The notes: a model not told the origin generated them from the letters alone. Shown: positions 1 through 8,225, numbered from the stretch's first letter. The stretch is DNA of 15,842 nt from Candidatus Omnitrophota bacterium (GCA_016938245.1 JAFGUY010000016.1:1-15842); one strand, 5' to 3'. Numbers and translations are program-made.

Positions 1-724
1 TAGAATCTAAGTCCTTAACAAAACGTTTCTTAATCTTAAGAGGTGCGTCTTTACGTTTAGCCCTAAACTCTTTAATCTTTCCTTCCGTACTGTAAATTAC
101 CTCGTACAGGCAGGATACGTATACTCCTTCCAAATTAGATAAAACAGATAATAATTCCGTTTTTTCCATCCGTCCGGACTTATACGCTTTTTTATACTTA
201 CGGTAGGTATCTAAGACTTCGCGGATTAAATCCTCTGCTTCTCCGATGACAAAAAAATCAAAGAAGTCATGCATAGGTTCAGGGTTTAAAACACAAGGCC
301 CTCCGCCTATAACCAAGGGATAAGTATGGTCGCGCAGGCTTGCCTTTAAAGGAAAATTTGCCAAATCAAGAATGTTTAAAACATTAGTGTAACCTAGCTC
401 CGAACCTAATGAAAAACCGGCTAAATCAAATTCAATCAACCTTTTTCTTGATTCAAGGGACAAAATCTCCCGTTTTTGTAAACGCAGGAGCCTCTCTAAA
501 TCGCTATCTACAGCAAAGAACCTCTCGCATACCACATCAGGAAAGCTGTTAAGCAAACCGTAGATAATACGCAGCCCTAAGTTGCTCATCCCTATCTCGT
601 AAAGATCAGGAAAAGATAGGGCGAATTTTATGGAAGCATTATCAAAATCTTTATTAGAAACATTCCATTCGCCTCCTAAGTATTGAGCAGGCCGCCTAAC
701 CTCTAAAAGCAGATCATCATACAT
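1..724 (-). CDS. Radical SAM protein, TIGR03960-like, N-terminal part (runs off left edge)
   Basis: An ATG at 724-722 opens a frame of 241 codons that is still open at base 1, so only the N-terminal part is visible. It begins MYDDLLLEVRRPAQYLGGEW. Around residues 135-160 it carries VIGGGPCVLNPEP followed by DFFVIGEAED, a pattern typical of the B12-binding-like N-terminal region of the TIGR03960 family of radical SAM proteins. The CxxxCxxC iron-sulfur motif would lie beyond the window, so it cannot be confirmed. The start is 1 bp after the rodA stop, so the gene is almost certainly translated from the mre/rod transcript. No clear Shine-Dalgarno is visible. In several phyla this family sits near mre/rod or ribonuclease G genes, but its reaction is not established. 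Family assignment is from pattern recognition only. Confidence 0.8.
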   Translation of the reverse strand, partial: MYDDLLLEVRRPAQYLGGEWNVSNKDFDNASIKFALSFPDLYEIGMSNLGLRIIYGLLNSFPDVVCERFFAVDSDLERLLRLQKREILSLESRKRLIEFDLAGFSLGSELGYTNVLNILDLANFPLKASLRDHTYPLVIGGGPCVLNPEPMHDFFDFFVIGEAEDLIREVLDTYRKYKKAYKSGRMEKTELLSVLSNLEGVYVSCLYEVIYSTEGKIKEFRAKRKDAPLKIKKRFVKDLDS

Positions 725-725
725 A

Positions 726-1829
726 CTAAAACACCGACCGGGTCTTATCTATATTTGCTAATATCCCTAAGGCAATAAATGTTACGAATACCGAAGAGCC
801 TCCATAGCTCATCAAAGGTAAGGTAATCCCTACTATGGGAGCAAATCCCATATTCATTGCTATATTGATTATAACCTGCATAGAGAGCATCAAAGAAATT
901 CCTAAAGCCAGTAATCTACCGAAATGATCGCGGGTTCTTTGGGCAATCAGGAAACCTTGACGAATCAAAAGATAATATAACAATAGCAGCACTATTCCGC
1001 CTAACAAACCCCACTCCTCGGAAAAAGTAGCAAAGATAAAATCCGTATGCGCTTCGGGTAAAAAACGAAGTTGACTTTGCGTACCTGAAAGCCAGCCTTT
1101 ACCGAAAAAACCTCCTGATCCAATAGCTATCTTAGACTGTATTACTGTATAACCTGCTCCCAAAGGATCAATATTAGGATTTAAGAAAACCATAAGCCTG
1201 TCCTTTTGGTAGTCTCTTAAAAAATGCCAGGCAAAAGGCATAATTAATAAAATTAGCGTAACGAAACTTAACACATGCCGTAATTTGATATTTGCCAGAT
1301 AAATGACGGATATAAAAAGAAAAAGAATTATTAATCCGGTCCCTAAATCCGGCTGCTCAATTATCAAACCCACGGGAATAGCTACAAAAAATAAAGGCAA
1401 TATAAGGGCACGGAAAATGCCTAATTTTTCCGGAGATAAAGATACGGAAACGGTATCCTTAGAGCTAAAATAACGCGCCAAGAAAATAACCATACAAAGT
1501 TTGGCAAACTCTGAAGGCTGGAAATTAAACCATCCGATCCTTAACCAACGCTGCGCCCCTAGCCGCACTGCGCCCAATAGGAATACCAGAAGCAGAAAAA
1601 ATAAAGAAATTATATATAAAAAATAAGTCCAATCCCAGAATCTGCGGTAGTTAATATTAGACAAAAAGAAGAAAAGCGCTGCCCCCAGAAAAATCCAGAG
1701 TAACTGGCGCTGGTATATATTCTGCCAGGCCTCGCTCTCCCTTTGATAAGTACTACTAAATATAGAGATTACGCTTAAAGCACAAATCAATATTGCAATC
1801 AAGAAAATAATTAAAGTGGAATTCCTCAT
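726..1829 (-). CDS. rodA: RodA, SEDS peptidoglycan glycosyltransferase
   Basis: This 367-residue, very hydrophobic protein has about ten membrane segments and belongs to the SEDS family. These enzymes polymerise lipid II into glycan strands in the inner membrane, and RodA does so in the elongasome with PBP2. Signatures in order are FNFQPSEFAK near residues 102-110, LNPNIDPLGAGY near 216-227, EAHTDFIFATFSEEWG near 259-274 and GFAPIVGITLPLMSYGGSS near 328-346. Asp263 in HTDF matches the essential catalytic aspartate of RodA. Length is normal for the family. The start is 1 bp after the mrdA stop, with GAGGGG about 10 nt upstream as a plausible ribosome-binding site. The pairing with mrdA supports RodA over FtsW or SpoVE. 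Confidence 0.96.
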   Translation of the reverse strand: MRNSTLIIFLIAILICALSVISIFSSTYQRESEAWQNIYQRQLLWIFLGAALFFFLSNINYRRFWDWTYFLYIISLFFLLLVFLLGAVRLGAQRWLRIGWFNFQPSEFAKLCMVIFLARYFSSKDTVSVSLSPEKLGIFRALILPLFFVAIPVGLIIEQPDLGTGLIILFLFISVIYLANIKLRHVLSFVTLILLIMPFAWHFLRDYQKDRLMVFLNPNIDPLGAGYTVIQSKIAIGSGGFFGKGWLSGTQSQLRFLPEAHTDFIFATFSEEWGLLGGIVLLLLYYLLIRQGFLIAQRTRDHFGRLLALGISLMLSMQVIINIAMNMGFAPIVGITLPLMSYGGSSVFVTFIALGILANIDKTRSVF

Positions 1830-1830
1830 A

Positions 1831-3546
1831 TTATATCAACCCCTCTGCCAACATCTCCTCGATTATCTTTTTTGCTATTAAACATGAATTATAACCCGGG
1901 CCGCCATGCTCTAACAAAACACAGATTACAAACTTCGGCTCTTTAAAAGGGAAGAAACCGCTAAACCAGGCATGCGACTGCCTAGGGGGAGACTGTGCAG
2001 TACCGGTCTTGCCTGCAACAGTAACGCCTGCTGCTGATAAAACATGCCCTGTGCCGCCTTGATTATTTACAGTACCCCTTAATCCTTCCCTTATAATACT
2101 AATAGTTTCCGGCCTAAGGTTTATTTTCTCAGGCTTCTTACGGTACCTGGATAAATCTTTTCCAGCTATAGATTTAGTTATATAAGGAGTAACTAAATAT
2201 CCGCCATTGGCAAAAATTGCCATCATCCTGGCAACCTGTAAAGGCGTTACTAATACTTCTCCTTGCCCGATACTTAAATTAGCCGTATCGCCGTCAAACC
2301 ACTTCTTAAGAGTATTTATCTTCTTTAAAAGAGGCGAAGGTATAAATCCCTGTTTTTCATAGGGTAGGTCGAATCCGGTTAGGTGCGAAAATCCTAATTT
2401 TAACGCATAGTCATGTATAGCCTGTGCCCCTACTAATAAACCGAGCCTGTAAAAGAAGACGTTGCAAGAATGGGCAATTGCGGAAATAATATTTTGCTGG
2501 CCGTGCGTATCCCAGCACTTAAAATCCTGCCTGCCCACCATAAGGCTTCCCTGGCAAAGTAAAGAAGTATGCTGGTTTATCTTTTTATTCTCCAAGGCTG
2601 CGGTTGCCACCACTAATTTAAATACTGATCCGGCAGGATATAGCCCGCTTATAGCTCGATTAACCAAAGGCGAAGCAGGATCCTTAAATAACCTGGATAC
2701 CATAACGTTATCTTTATCTACGAAGGCTTCAGGGTTAAACCTAGGGGAACTAGCTAAAGCTACAACCTCTCCGGTGTAAGGATTCATAATAATAACCGCT
2801 CCTTTTCTTTCTCCGAGAGCACTTTCTGCTATCTTCTGTATCCTTATATCAAGAGTAAGCTGTATATCCTTGCCATCAACAGGAGGTTTAAATCCTAAGG
2901 TTCGCACAAGCCTTCCGCGATGATCCACCTGAAAAGATATCCCTCCTTCTTCATCGCGTAAATAGTAATCATATTTCTCCTCTACCCCGCCAAAACCAAC
3001 TATATCCTTAGTCTTATACCCATAGTCTTCTAATTTAGTAAGGCGCCAACGGTCTATCTCTCCTAAGTAACCTAATATGTGGCAAGCCAGATTAGAATTA
3101 GGATAAGCCCGCACAGGATTATCCTGAATAGTTATATATGGAAAATCGGCTTTTAATTGGCCCAAGGCAATCGCCTCTTTTAATTTTAAATTCCTAGCTA
3201 AAGAGACAGGCATTGAAGAAACAGGATATGTTTTCTTAAGCGCCGCGCTAAAACCCTTATCATCCTTACCCAGTATGCGCGATACGCTAAATATTAATTC
3301 ATCCTGCGAGGCATATTCTTGCGGAACAAACATTAGATCATAAGAGATTTTATTTCCGGCAATAACCAAGCCGTTTCGGTCAATAATCCTGCCCCGGCTA
3401 CCTCTTTGGCTTAATAACCTAATACAATTTTTATCCCCTATCCCCTTAAAGTTTCTGCCGTGTATAATTTCGAGGTTAAATAACCCTACTATAAGTAAGA
3501 AAAACATTGCCGTCAAAAAACAGATTAGTATCTTAATTCTAATCAT
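1831..3546 (-). CDS. mrdA: Penicillin-binding protein 2 (elongation transpeptidase)
   Basis: A class B penicillin-binding protein of 571 residues. It is a DD-transpeptidase that cross-links the glycan made by RodA during side-wall elongation. An N-terminal membrane anchor (about residues 5-25) is followed by the pedestal region with RGSRGRIIDRNG near 48-59. The transpeptidase domain holds all three active-site motifs: SVFK (Ser307, Lys310), SCN (360-362) and KTGT (513-516). The length is a little below the roughly 600 residues common for PBP2. The ATG overlaps the mreD stop as ATGA (4 bp), which implies translational coupling. The position between mreD and rodA supports PBP2 rather than PBP3/FtsI. 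Confidence 0.96.
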   Translation of the reverse strand: MIRIKILICFLTAMFFLLIVGLFNLEIIHGRNFKGIGDKNCIRLLSQRGSRGRIIDRNGLVIAGNKISYDLMFVPQEYASQDELIFSVSRILGKDDKGFSAALKKTYPVSSMPVSLARNLKLKEAIALGQLKADFPYITIQDNPVRAYPNSNLACHILGYLGEIDRWRLTKLEDYGYKTKDIVGFGGVEEKYDYYLRDEEGGISFQVDHRGRLVRTLGFKPPVDGKDIQLTLDIRIQKIAESALGERKGAVIIMNPYTGEVVALASSPRFNPEAFVDKDNVMVSRLFKDPASPLVNRAISGLYPAGSVFKLVVATAALENKKINQHTSLLCQGSLMVGRQDFKCWDTHGQQNIISAIAHSCNVFFYRLGLLVGAQAIHDYALKLGFSHLTGFDLPYEKQGFIPSPLLKKINTLKKWFDGDTANLSIGQGEVLVTPLQVARMMAIFANGGYLVTPYITKSIAGKDLSRYRKKPEKINLRPETISIIREGLRGTVNNQGGTGHVLSAAGVTVAGKTGTAQSPPRQSHAWFSGFFPFKEPKFVICVLLEHGGPGYNSCLIAKKIIEEMLAEGLI

Positions 3547-4004
3547 TTTACTGTAAGCCTTATGGTTAAGTAAAATACTGCGGCTGTATACATTGAGGAA
3601 AATATAATAATCCGCAGGAATATGCCCAAAGGAATATATACGCCGGTATAAACTAAGACTAGACCGCTGATAATATTATTTAATAAAGCAACTACAAAAA
3701 TAAGGAGTATGCGCGAAAGGTTATCCTCAATAGATACCCGGCGCATTAATTTTGCGATTAAAATAACCCCGGCCGGGAATAACACCGTATTTAAACCAAA
3801 GGCATTGAGTGAAAAGATGTCTTTAAATAAACCGGAAAATATCCCAAGCGCAAAAGCTTTCTTCTGCTTTAAGAATAAGCATCCGAAGAAAACTGCTATT
3901 AAAAGTAGATCGGGTTTTGCGCCAAAAATTCTGAAATAATCAAGAAGGGTAACCTGCAATAAAGCGAATATGGCGGTAAGGATAAAAACTATTGGTGGCC
4001 TCAT
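3543..4004 (-). CDS. mreD: Rod shape-determining membrane protein MreD
   Basis: A 153-residue protein made almost entirely of hydrophobic helices (about five membrane segments), as expected for MreD, an inner-membrane part of the elongasome that works with MreC and PBP2. Primary sequence is poorly conserved in this family. The call rests on size, topology, phrases such as KPDLLLIAVFFGCLF near residues 30-44, and position between mreC and mrdA. It overlaps mreC by ATGA at its start and mrdA by ATGA at its end, so the three genes look translationally coupled. Confidence 0.9.
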   Translation of the reverse strand: MRPPIVFILTAIFALLQVTLLDYFRIFGAKPDLLLIAVFFGCLFLKQKKAFALGIFSGLFKDIFSLNAFGLNTVLFPAGVILIAKLMRRVSIEDNLSRILLIFVVALLNNIISGLVLVYTGVYIPLGIFLRIIIFSSMYTAAVFYLTIRLTVK

Positions 4005-4774
4005 GGAACAACTACCAAAACTTCTTCTATATTAGAGAAATTTACCGCAGGCCTAATGAGTGCATAACGGCTTAAACCCGAGAGCTCTTTTCCGATTTCA
4101 ATAACCTTCCCTATTAATATGCCTTTGGGATATAAATTATCCAAACCGGAACTTATTATCGTATCCCCGATTTTTATATCCACTTCTTCGGGAAGATATT
4201 TCATAATCAGATTGCTGCCTAAAGTGCCTGAAATTAAACCCTCCTGGCGGCTGCGTTGGACAATCCCGGATACCCCTAAGTTCGGGTCGTTTAAAAGCAT
4301 TATCTTACTGGTAGAAGATGCTGTTTCTACTATCCTGCCTACCAGCCCCAGATAATTTATCACGCCCATCCCACGAGCTACACCATTATAACTTCCTTTG
4401 TCAATCGTAAAGCTTAAAGACCAATTATCAGCAGAGCGCGATATTACCCTCGCAGGTATTAGCTTAAGCGCAGATTTATTCTTAAAAGCAAGGTTCTCTT
4501 TAAGCCGTAAATTCTCAAGATAATATTCATTTAAAGAATTAATCTTATTCTTTAAGAAATCAACTTCTTTTTTTATCCTTATATTTTCTATAAGGTTTCG
4601 GTGATAAAAAATAATCCCGCCGATCTCGCGCCTTAAAAAACCGGTTAAGCTAAGAGGGTGCTTTAAAGAAACAGTTACGGGTTTTTTAAATATGGATACA
4701 CTAACGAGAAGGAGGACAAATAGCAGGAAAGAGAAAAAAATTAATTTTAGCTTTTTTCTGGTGAGCTTAAACAC
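4001..4774 (-). CDS. mreC: Rod shape-determining protein MreC
   Basis: This 257-residue protein is predicted to have one N-terminal membrane helix (residues 11-29), a coiled coil (about 60-97) and a periplasmic beta-rich domain. That is the usual MreC plan for a scaffold that binds PBP2 and MreD. Conserved stretches include IPARVISRSADNW near 106-118, DKGSYNGVARGMGV near 125-138 and GLVGRIVETASSTSK near 143-157. The start is GTG at 4774-4772, because the nearby ATG two bases upstream is in another frame. The upstream bases are AT-rich with no obvious Shine-Dalgarno. It lies 20 bp after mreB and overlaps mreD by 4 bp. Confidence 0.94.
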   Translation of the reverse strand: MFKLTRKKLKLIFFSFLLFVLLLVSVSIFKKPVTVSLKHPLSLTGFLRREIGGIIFYHRNLIENIRIKKEVDFLKNKINSLNEYYLENLRLKENLAFKNKSALKLIPARVISRSADNWSLSFTIDKGSYNGVARGMGVINYLGLVGRIVETASSTSKIMLLNDPNLGVSGIVQRSRQEGLISGTLGSNLIMKYLPEEVDIKIGDTIISSGLDNLYPKGILIGKVIEIGKELSGLSRYALIRPAVNFSNIEEVLVVVP

Positions 4775-4794
4775 ATTTTATATTTTGTAAAAGG

Positions 4795-5868
4795 TTAGTT
4801 ATGAATCTCTGATTTAATGGCGACTGTAACTTTCTTAAGATACTTGATTTCGTTTAATACCTTTCCGGTACCGTTAGCCACCGCGGTAACCGGATCATCG
4901 GCGATATGAACCGGCAAGCCGGTCTCTTCAGATATGAGCTTATCTAAACCTTTTAATAAAGATCCTCCTCCTGCCATAACAATGCCGTGCTCAATCAAGT
5001 CCGCAGCCAGCTCCGGAGGAGTACGTTCCAGTGAAATTTTAGTTACTTCTAATATTGCCCTTAAGGGCTCCTGCAAAGATTCCCGGATCTCTTCGCTGGT
5101 TACAGTCACCATCTTAGGTAACCCTACGATTAAATCTCTCCCTTTTACTTCAAGGCTCATCTCTTCTTCTAATGGATAGGATGAGCCGATCTTAATTTTT
5201 ATATCTTCGGCAGTGCGCTCTCCAACCATAAGATTGTAAGTCTTCTTAAGGTACTCTATAATCGCTTCGTTCATCTCATCGCCGCCGATACGTATAGATT
5301 TAGAGAATACGATTCCCGCAAGAGAGATAACCGCTATTTCCGTTGTCCCGCCGCCGATATCTATAATCATATTGCCTACAGGCTCTTGTATGGGCAGGCC
5401 CACACCTATTGCCGCGGCAATGGGCTCTTCTATAAGAAAGACCTCGCGCGCGCCTGCGCGCTCCGCAGATTCTTTTACCGCCCGGCGCTCAACTTCAGTA
5501 ATACCGGAAGGTATGGCGATAACAATCCTGGGCCTTATCTGAAAACGGCGATGCCGCACTTTTCTTATAAAATGCCTTAACATTGCTTCAGTTACTTCAA
5601 AATCCGTAATTACTCCGTCACGCATAGGCCTAATAGCAATAATATTACCGGGCGTCCGGCCCAACATACGCTTAGCTTCCCCTCCTACTGCCAAAACATG
5701 AGATGTCCCGCGTTCAACAGCAACTACCGAAGGTTCACAAAGCACAACCCCCTCCCCCTTTACATAAACAAGGGTTGTGGCCGTGCCTAAATCAATACCG
5801 ATATCATTGGAGGCTAAATCTAAAATGTAATCGGAAACCTTTTTTAATATCTCCTGGAATTTACCCAT
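4795..5868 (-). CDS. mreB: Rod shape-determining protein MreB (bacterial actin)
   Basis: MreB forms membrane-bound ATP-dependent filaments that direct side-wall synthesis. From the chosen ATG it has 357 residues. It begins with a short amphipathic-looking segment (MGKFQEILKKVSDYILDLAS), then phosphate-1 IDLGTATT (about 25-32), RPMRDGVITDFEVTE (about 81-95), phosphate-2 DIGGGTTE (about 170-177) and the adenosine motif AGGGSLLKGLD (about 299-309). All are intact. The frame stays open to 5949, but the start at 5868 is preferred: AAGGAG lies 5 nt upstream, the protein then has the usual MreB length, and the longer version would run into the promoter. It is the first gene of the mreBCD-mrdA-rodA block. 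Confidence 0.97.
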   Translation of the reverse strand: MGKFQEILKKVSDYILDLASNDIGIDLGTATTLVYVKGEGVVLCEPSVVAVERGTSHVLAVGGEAKRMLGRTPGNIIAIRPMRDGVITDFEVTEAMLRHFIRKVRHRRFQIRPRIVIAIPSGITEVERRAVKESAERAGAREVFLIEEPIAAAIGVGLPIQEPVGNMIIDIGGGTTEIAVISLAGIVFSKSIRIGGDEMNEAIIEYLKKTYNLMVGERTAEDIKIKIGSSYPLEEEMSLEVKGRDLIVGLPKMVTVTSEEIRESLQEPLRAILEVTKISLERTPPELAADLIEHGIVMAGGGSLLKGLDKLISEETGLPVHIADDPVTAVANGTGKVLNEIKYLKKVTVAIKSEIHN

Positions 5869-5873
5869 GATTT

Positions 5874-5879
5874 CTCCTT
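5874..5879 (-). promoter_or_regulatory. Ribosome-binding site of mreB
   Basis: AAGGAG on the minus strand, 5 nt before the ATG at 5868. This strong Shine-Dalgarno fixes the mreB start and argues against the upstream in-frame extension. Confidence 0.85.
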
Positions 5880-5880
5880 G

Positions 5881-5900
5881 TGCCTTATGGCAAAAAGGCA
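5881..5900 (-). other. Small hairpin in the mreB leader
   Basis: TGCCTT and AAGGCA form a perfect 6-bp stem with an 8-nt loop in the 5' untranslated region, ending just before the AAGGAG ribosome-binding site. It could modulate access to the ribosome or stabilise the mRNA end. It has no U-run after it, so it is not an intrinsic terminator. A short stem of this kind can also arise by chance. Confidence 0.4.
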
Positions 5901-5920
5901 TTAAAAACAGTGTAAGGTGG

Positions 5921-5949
5921 ATTTTAACAGGAATTAAACTATATGTCAA
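5921..5949 (-). promoter_or_regulatory. Sigma70-type promoter for the mreB operon
   Basis: On the minus strand, TTGACA (5949-5944, a perfect -35) is followed after exactly 17 bp by TAAAAT (5926-5921, five of six -10 bases). The expected transcription start is near 5914, giving a leader of about 46 nt before the mreB ATG. It lies in the 103-bp gap after gspK, where a promoter for the cell-shape genes is expected. No operator or riboswitch is recognisable. Confidence 0.85.
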
Positions 5950-5971
5950 ATAAAAACTTAAAGAAAAACCC

Positions 5972-6910
5972 CTACTCCTCCCTCCAAGAAATAACCTTCT
6001 TGGTTGCAGGATGGATTACTATGCTGTAGCAAGGCCCCTTTTCTTCGCCAAAACGAGTCACTACATTAAACCTCAGGTACTCTGACCTGACATCAAAAGT
6101 AGTCAATAAAGAGAGCAGGTCCTGCTCCTGGCGCAACCCCAAAGTAACAAACCTTCTTAAATCATCCAATAGCGTAGAAAGGGTTGATATCCCATAATCC
6201 GGCACCGGGTCCAAGGCAAGAGAAGCGTCAACAGGCTCAATTTGGTTTTGGGTTCTAAAACGTATAATTGCATCAGCCAAATCGTTATCCAAGCCCAAAG
6301 CTAGCAAAACCCCTTTGCTTACAGTATTAATATTTATCCTGCCTGCACCATAAACAGTTACAAGATCTTTAAAAAGCAGGAAGGACTCCTTATTCATCCC
6401 CTCAACCAGCAGAACCTCATTCACCGACCTAAAGGGGCGCATCCCTGAATTAGCGATGCTCTCTGCCAAGTCCTCGTCTACCCCAGGAAGCCTTTTGAGA
6501 ATTTGGATTGAGGCGGTATTAAGATTAATTAAAGCGCCTTCATCAATAATCTCGGTATTGCCATCCCTGATAACTTTATCAACAAAATAGTAGCTTAGGG
6601 AATTACCTGCACAAAAATCAATACCCTCTTCGCGCGCCAACTCCTGCATTGTATCATATTGGGAGGTAGGATCTTTCTCTCTTAAATAAAAAACCGAGGC
6701 CAGCGCAGAACGCGCCAAAGGCAGAGAGAGCGCTATGCGCCTGTAGGAACGGGCAAACTTTATCTCCTGAAAAACAAAAGAGGTTAAAGCCATAGCAAAT
6801 ATAGAAAGTACCGTTATCGCCCAGAGGCAGATAACCAAGATACTGGCATTATTTTTCTCTAACCTATGCGCGGGGCAAAAAGACGATTTTAACATATTCC
6901 TGTCTATCAT
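5972..6910 (-). CDS. gspK: GspK-like minor pseudopilin (type II secretion / type IV pilus)
   Basis: This 312-residue protein has a single N-terminal hydrophobic helix (about residues 22-44) followed by a long soluble domain, like GspK, the large minor pseudopilin at the tip of the type II pseudopilus. Two helix-hairpin-helix-like segments, ALINLNTAS...LKRLPGVDEDLAESI (about 126-152) and RININTVSKGVLLALGLDNDLADAI (about 191-215), match the GspK alpha domain. The usual glycine before the prepilin cleavage site is not evident; the helix is preceded by EKNNAS. The expected absence of Glu at +5 is typical of GspK. The start is uncertain: ATG 6910 overlaps gspJ by 47 bp, and ATG 6895 has a closer AGGA. 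It ends the gspG-I-J-K set. Confidence 0.83.
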   Translation of the reverse strand: MIDRNMLKSSFCPAHRLEKNNASILVICLWAITVLSIFAMALTSFVFQEIKFARSYRRIALSLPLARSALASVFYLREKDPTSQYDTMQELAREEGIDFCAGNSLSYYFVDKVIRDGNTEIIDEGALINLNTASIQILKRLPGVDEDLAESIANSGMRPFRSVNEVLLVEGMNKESFLLFKDLVTVYGAGRININTVSKGVLLALGLDNDLADAIIRFRTQNQIEPVDASLALDPVPDYGISTLSTLLDDLRRFVTLGLRQEQDLLSLLTTFDVRSEYLRFNVVTRFGEEKGPCYSIVIHPATKKVISWREE

Positions 6911-7469
6911 CGCTGATAATAAGCTTAACTGCTACGGGTAAATAATCATACGGCCATTCTTCCAGCCAGACGTAATCATTCTTCTTAAGATCTAAAAATA
7001 GATACGCAAACTTAGCCTCTTTTACCCTCTTTAAGAAAACACTGCCAGACCTTGGCTCTACCTCAGGATCAATTGAACCCCCGGGCAGGGTAATTTCGGG
7101 AAGGGGCTGTGCAATTCTGAATAGGGTATTAACTTGGCTGTCATAGTAATAGGTTATGCGGGAAGGGATAAAATCAGAGAAACCGGAAAAACTAACTCTT
7201 GTTTTTGAGCCGAAAAACAGAGGCTTACTGCAAGGCGCTTCCTGCCTTACCTCACGGGCAAACCTTTCAATCTTAAGTAAAACCTTTTGCTGGGAAAGAT
7301 CGACATTTATTACTTTGCGAAAAACCGACATCCCGCCGCTAAAGGTAGAATAAATAGCAATAATAACTACAGAAAAAATCGAAACCGCGATCAAAAACTC
7401 CACCAGGCTAAATCCGGCCCTATCAGATCTATTCTTTCTGTTTAGGCAAAAAAATGGAAAAAGAGGCAT
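6864..7469 (-). CDS. gspJ: GspJ-like minor pseudopilin
   Basis: A 201-residue protein with a clear type IV prepilin signal. A basic leader ends at Gly19, and the mature end FSLVEFLIAVSIFSVVIIAIY has Glu24 at +5. It is followed by a soluble beta-rich domain. Size and place between gspI and gspK match GspJ, which forms the tip complex with GspI and GspK. The leader of 19 residues is longer than usual, but no later ATG, GTG or TTG precedes the cleavage site. The start overlaps the gspI end by 41 bp and has no clear ribosome-binding site, so translation may depend on gspI. GspJ is preferred over GspH because of gene order; sequence alone does not settle this. Confidence 0.82.
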   Translation of the reverse strand: MPLFPFFCLNRKNRSDRAGFSLVEFLIAVSIFSVVIIAIYSTFSGGMSVFRKVINVDLSQQKVLLKIERFAREVRQEAPCSKPLFFGSKTRVSFSGFSDFIPSRITYYYDSQVNTLFRIAQPLPEITLPGGSIDPEVEPRSGSVFLKRVKEAKFAYLFLDLKKNDYVWLEEWPYDYLPVAVKLIISDDRQEYVKIVFLPRA

Positions 7470-7839
7470 TTTTATTAGAATTCTGCTCCTGCCAATTAAA
7501 CCCCAGGCAAGCCTCTACCAGATGCTCTGCCAAGGGGCCAAAACCCGCTACCTGATAAACAACCAACTCGTAATTATATTCTTTGAATGAAGATTTGATG
7601 GTTCCCTGGGCATGATAACCCGGCAAGGTTCCTTTTAAATTAGAGGCTTCGAGGGCTTCAATTTTCTCCTGCCCCAGCCTCATTGCCTCAATTATATTAG
7701 CAGCGCTGCCGGCACCCCTCAAAGCCACCGCATATGAATTAGCTACAAAAACCAGGACTACCCCCAGTATTAAAACACTGGCCATTATTTCAACTAAGGT
7801 ATAGCCCCTTGCCTTATTCACCCCAGTTAACAACATCAT
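7429..7839 (-). CDS. gspI: GspI-like minor pseudopilin
   Basis: A small pseudopilin (136 residues from ATG 7839) with a class-III prepilin signal: leader ending in NKARG, then YTLVEIMASVLILGVVLVF with Glu at +5. The soluble part is short (about 100 residues), as in GspI, which nucleates the GspI-J-K tip. Position after gspG and before gspJ agrees. The frame is open upstream to 7944, but that would overlap gspG by 131 bp and give an overlong leader. Candidate starts are ATG 7839, ATG 7836 and GTG 7821. The last gives the shortest leader (MNKARG) and overlaps the gspG stop as GTGAATAA. None has a strong Shine-Dalgarno. Confidence 0.84.
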   Translation of the reverse strand: MMLLTGVNKARGYTLVEIMASVLILGVVLVFVANSYAVALRGAGSAANIIEAMRLGQEKIEALEASNLKGTLPGYHAQGTIKSSFKEYNYELVVYQVAGFGPLAEHLVEACLGFNWQEQNSNKNASFSIFLPKQKE

Positions 7840-8215
7840 CTGCGGTGTTCGCCTGTCCGTCGCTGCCTGTAGAATAAAGGTCATAGCTCTCCGTATTATG
7901 CTCGCCAGGCGACTTATACATATAAGGCCTGCCCCATGGGTCAAGCGGCTTTTTCTTTAAATACGGGCCTCTCCAATTCTGTGCTTCTGAGCCCGGAGGA
8001 CGAACCCTTAGATAGTCCAGCGACTCAGGGTATTTACCTATATCCATCTCGTAAAGGTCAAGCGCTAAAGGGAGGCTGGAATTAATATCCGCTTTCGCCG
8101 CCTGAATACGCGCCTGCTCAGAGCGCCCGGCTAAACGCGGCACAACCATAGCCGATAAGATACCGATTATTATTACCACCAGCATCAGCTCAATCAAGGT
8201 AAAAGCTCTTCTCAT
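7814..8215 (-). CDS. gspG: Major pseudopilin GspG
   Basis: A 133-residue protein matching GspG, the main subunit of the type II secretion pseudopilus. The prepilin helix FTLIELMLVVIIIGILSAM has Glu at +5. The C-terminal part holds hallmark GspG stretches KYPESLDYL, GPYLKKKPLDPWGRPYMYKSPGEH and SYDLYSTGSDGQ, a region that in GspG binds calcium. The residue before the cleavage site is Ala (RRA/FTLIE) instead of the usual Gly. ATG 8215 is chosen over ATG 8227 because GGGAGG lies just before it. A palindromic repeat (8234-8290) stands upstream and separates it from the gspM-like gene. gspI overlaps its end. Confidence 0.95.
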   Translation of the reverse strand: MRRAFTLIELMLVVIIIGILSAMVVPRLAGRSEQARIQAAKADINSSLPLALDLYEMDIGKYPESLDYLRVRPPGSEAQNWRGPYLKKKPLDPWGRPYMYKSPGEHNTESYDLYSTGSDGQANTADDVVNWGE

Positions 8216-8219
8216 TTTT

Positions 8220-8225
8220 CCTCCC
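8220..8225 (-). promoter_or_regulatory. Ribosome-binding site of gspG
   Basis: GGGAGG on the minus strand, 4 nt before ATG 8215. It is the strongest Shine-Dalgarno in the Gsp block, which fits high expression of the major pseudopilin, and it decides the start against the ATG at 8227. Confidence 0.75.

Noticed and set aside
5869..5949. Longer MreB with 27 extra N-terminal residues
   Set aside because: It would begin inside the promoter -35 and ignore the AAGGAG before ATG 5868; the extension has no MreB similarity.
7840..7944. Long N-terminal extension of GspI
   Set aside because: It would overlap most of the gspG 3' end and put 47 residues before the prepilin cleavage site; class-III leaders are short.
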